Assembly (NCBI GenBank): GCA_025058985.1
Contig: JANXEB010000044.1
Location: 1-32,201, forward strand
Origin: Candidatus Aenigmatarchaeota archaeon
GTDB lineage: Archaea > Aenigmatarchaeota > Aenigmatarchaeia > CG10238-14 > SpSt-28
Length of the DNA: 32,201 nucleotides
Direction: 5' to 3'
Position numbers and translations under genes: made by a program. The notes below the pieces were generated by a model that saw only the letters and a program-made list of their open reading frames with translations, was not told the DNA's origin and did no database searches. Shown piece by piece: positions 31,358 to 32,201 of the stretch; within the stretch, counting starts at the first letter, position 1; every line of letters begins with the position of its first letter.

Positions 31358-32201
31358 ATGAAGAACAAAATTGTTTGTGACACAAGCGCAATAATAGATG
31401 GAATAGTTAGTAAAATTGTTGAAAAAGAAAAAATAAAAGAAATAATAATACCATTAGCAGTTTTAGACGAACTGCAAAATCAAGCAAGTAAAGGAAGAGA
31501 AATTGGTTTTATTGGATTAAACGAAATAAAAAGAATGAGAAACATAGCGAAGAATAAAAAATTGAAAATAAGATTTAGTGGAGAAAGACCTAGCTTAGAA
31601 GATATAAAGCTTGCTAGGAGTGGGCGAATAGATTCTTTCATAATAAACGTTGCAAGAGAAGAAAATGCTACGCTAATAACTAGTGATTATGTTCAATCTC
31701 TAGTTGCTGAAACTGAAGGTGTTGATGTTAGATACTTTCCTTCAACTCAAACTTTTGAAAAACTTTCATTCGAAAAATATTTTGAAGAAAAAACTGTTCT
31801 TTTACACTTGAAAGAAGGTGTTGAGGTTTATGCAAAAAAAGGAGAACCTGGAAAGTTTGAGCTAGTTAAACTTACTGATAAACCAATAACTTTAGAAGAA
31901 CTAGAAAAAATGGTTAAAGAAATTTTGGATGCTACAAAAGCTAGGAATGATGCTTATTTGGAAATAGTTAAAAACGGTGCTATAGTTGCTCAAATAGGAA
32001 ACTACAGAATATCTATAGCTAGACCACCTTTTTCTAACGCTTTAGAAATCACCATAGTTAGGCCAATAGTTAAACTTAGTCTGGAAGATTATAAGTTATC
32101 GGAAAAATTAATAGAAAGATTGAGAGAAAGAGCTGAAGGAATTTTGATTTGTGGTTCTCCTGGTTCTGGAAAAAGTACTTTTGCAGCTAGTTTAGCTGAA
32201 T
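31358..32201 (+). CDS. PIN-domain ATPase (PIN + KH-like + PilT/VirB11-type ATPase), cut by window edge
   Basis: 281 codons visible, open to the right edge. An N-terminal PIN nuclease domain (about 1-125) has acidic residues in CDTSAIIDG, VLDELQN, GRIDSFIINVAREE and LITSDY (the last typical of the PIN active site). A middle region (about 165-255) includes VKNGAIVAQIGNYRISIARPPFSNALEITIVRPIVKLSLEDY, as in the archaeal PINc-ATPase family. The Walker A motif CGSPGSGKSTF follows at about 265-275, then the sequence ends. Archaeal members are about 600 residues with a T2SS/T4SS-type ATPase domain and a KH domain; they are thought to act on RNA. The start ATG lies 27 bases from the divergent P-loop gene. 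Confidence 0.85.
   Translation, partial: MKNKIVCDTSAIIDGIVSKIVEKEKIKEIIIPLAVLDELQNQASKGREIGFIGLNEIKRMRNIAKNKKLKIRFSGERPSLEDIKLARSGRIDSFIINVAREENATLITSDYVQSLVAETEGVDVRYFPSTQTFEKLSFEKYFEEKTVLLHLKEGVEVYAKKGEPGKFELVKLTDKPITLEELEKMVKEILDATKARNDAYLEIVKNGAIVAQIGNYRISIARPPFSNALEITIVRPIVKLSLEDYKLSEKLIERLRERAEGILICGSPGSGKSTFAASLAE

Overview
The window looks like a piece of a small, AT-rich archaeal chromosome, most likely from a DPANN lineage (Nanoarchaeota/Pacearchaeota/Woesearchaeota-like; the exact clade cannot be fixed by eye). Reasons: archaeal-type HisRS and LeuRS, Trm56, a ZPR1 zinc-finger protein, an archaeal NMN adenylyltransferase, an archaeal prepilin peptidase, a PIN-domain ATPase, bulge-helix-bulge (BHB) RNA processing, genes packed with ATGA overlaps or overlapping ends, many surface/membrane proteins, and a 23S rRNA gene with no 16S, 5S or tRNA beside it.

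Layout. 1-1762: coiled-coil and surface proteins in a tightly coupled run that ends in a broken SAM methyltransferase. 1764-1836: tRNA-Lys(CUU). 1837-3802: a second methyltransferase and HisRS, read leftward. 3833-10629: a fused triosephosphate isomerase/NMN adenylyltransferase, then a 1910-residue surface protein. 10565-11798: a metallo-beta-lactamase-fold nuclease-like protein and a small unknown. 11800-15446: 23S rRNA with leader and trailer. 15447-16832: Trm56 and a membrane-anchored beta-rich protein. 16840-22251: a leftward five-gene operon of membrane-anchored proteins, one with a prepilin-like N-terminus. 22316-23412: a tyrosine recombinase and a small membrane protein. 23396-27679: LeuRS, ZPR1, and a pair of TadB/TadC-like pilus platform proteins. 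27746-31330: wHTH protein, intron-containing tRNA-Ile(UAU), small proteins, prepilin peptidase, CBS-wHTH protein, and a P-loop/deoxyribosyltransferase-like protein. 31358-end: truncated PIN-ATPase.

The strongest discovery is in the 23S gene. Three stretches interrupt conserved 23S sequence (149, 88 and only 36 nt). Each can be folded by hand into a BHB core (4-bp helix between two 3-nt bulges on opposite strands). Cutting each bulge after its second base restores the expected archaeal 23S sequence. The whole 23S is enclosed by a fourth BHB on a long processing stem, and tRNA-Ile(UAU) carries a fifth. Removing the introns brings the 23S from about 3324 to about 3051 nt, a normal archaeal size. 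The spliced rRNA also departs from near-universal bases in helix 69, the peptidyl-transferase centre, the A-loop and the sarcin-ricin loop, while the surrounding stems stay paired.

A second theme is surface machinery: split T2SSF platform proteins, a prepilin peptidase, a five-gene pilin-like/surface operon, and a giant Asn/Ser/Thr-rich membrane protein. These could be parts of one pilus-like or attachment system, as expected for a cell-associated symbiont; that link is inference. Apart from the rRNA there is no gene-free stretch over 300 bases.
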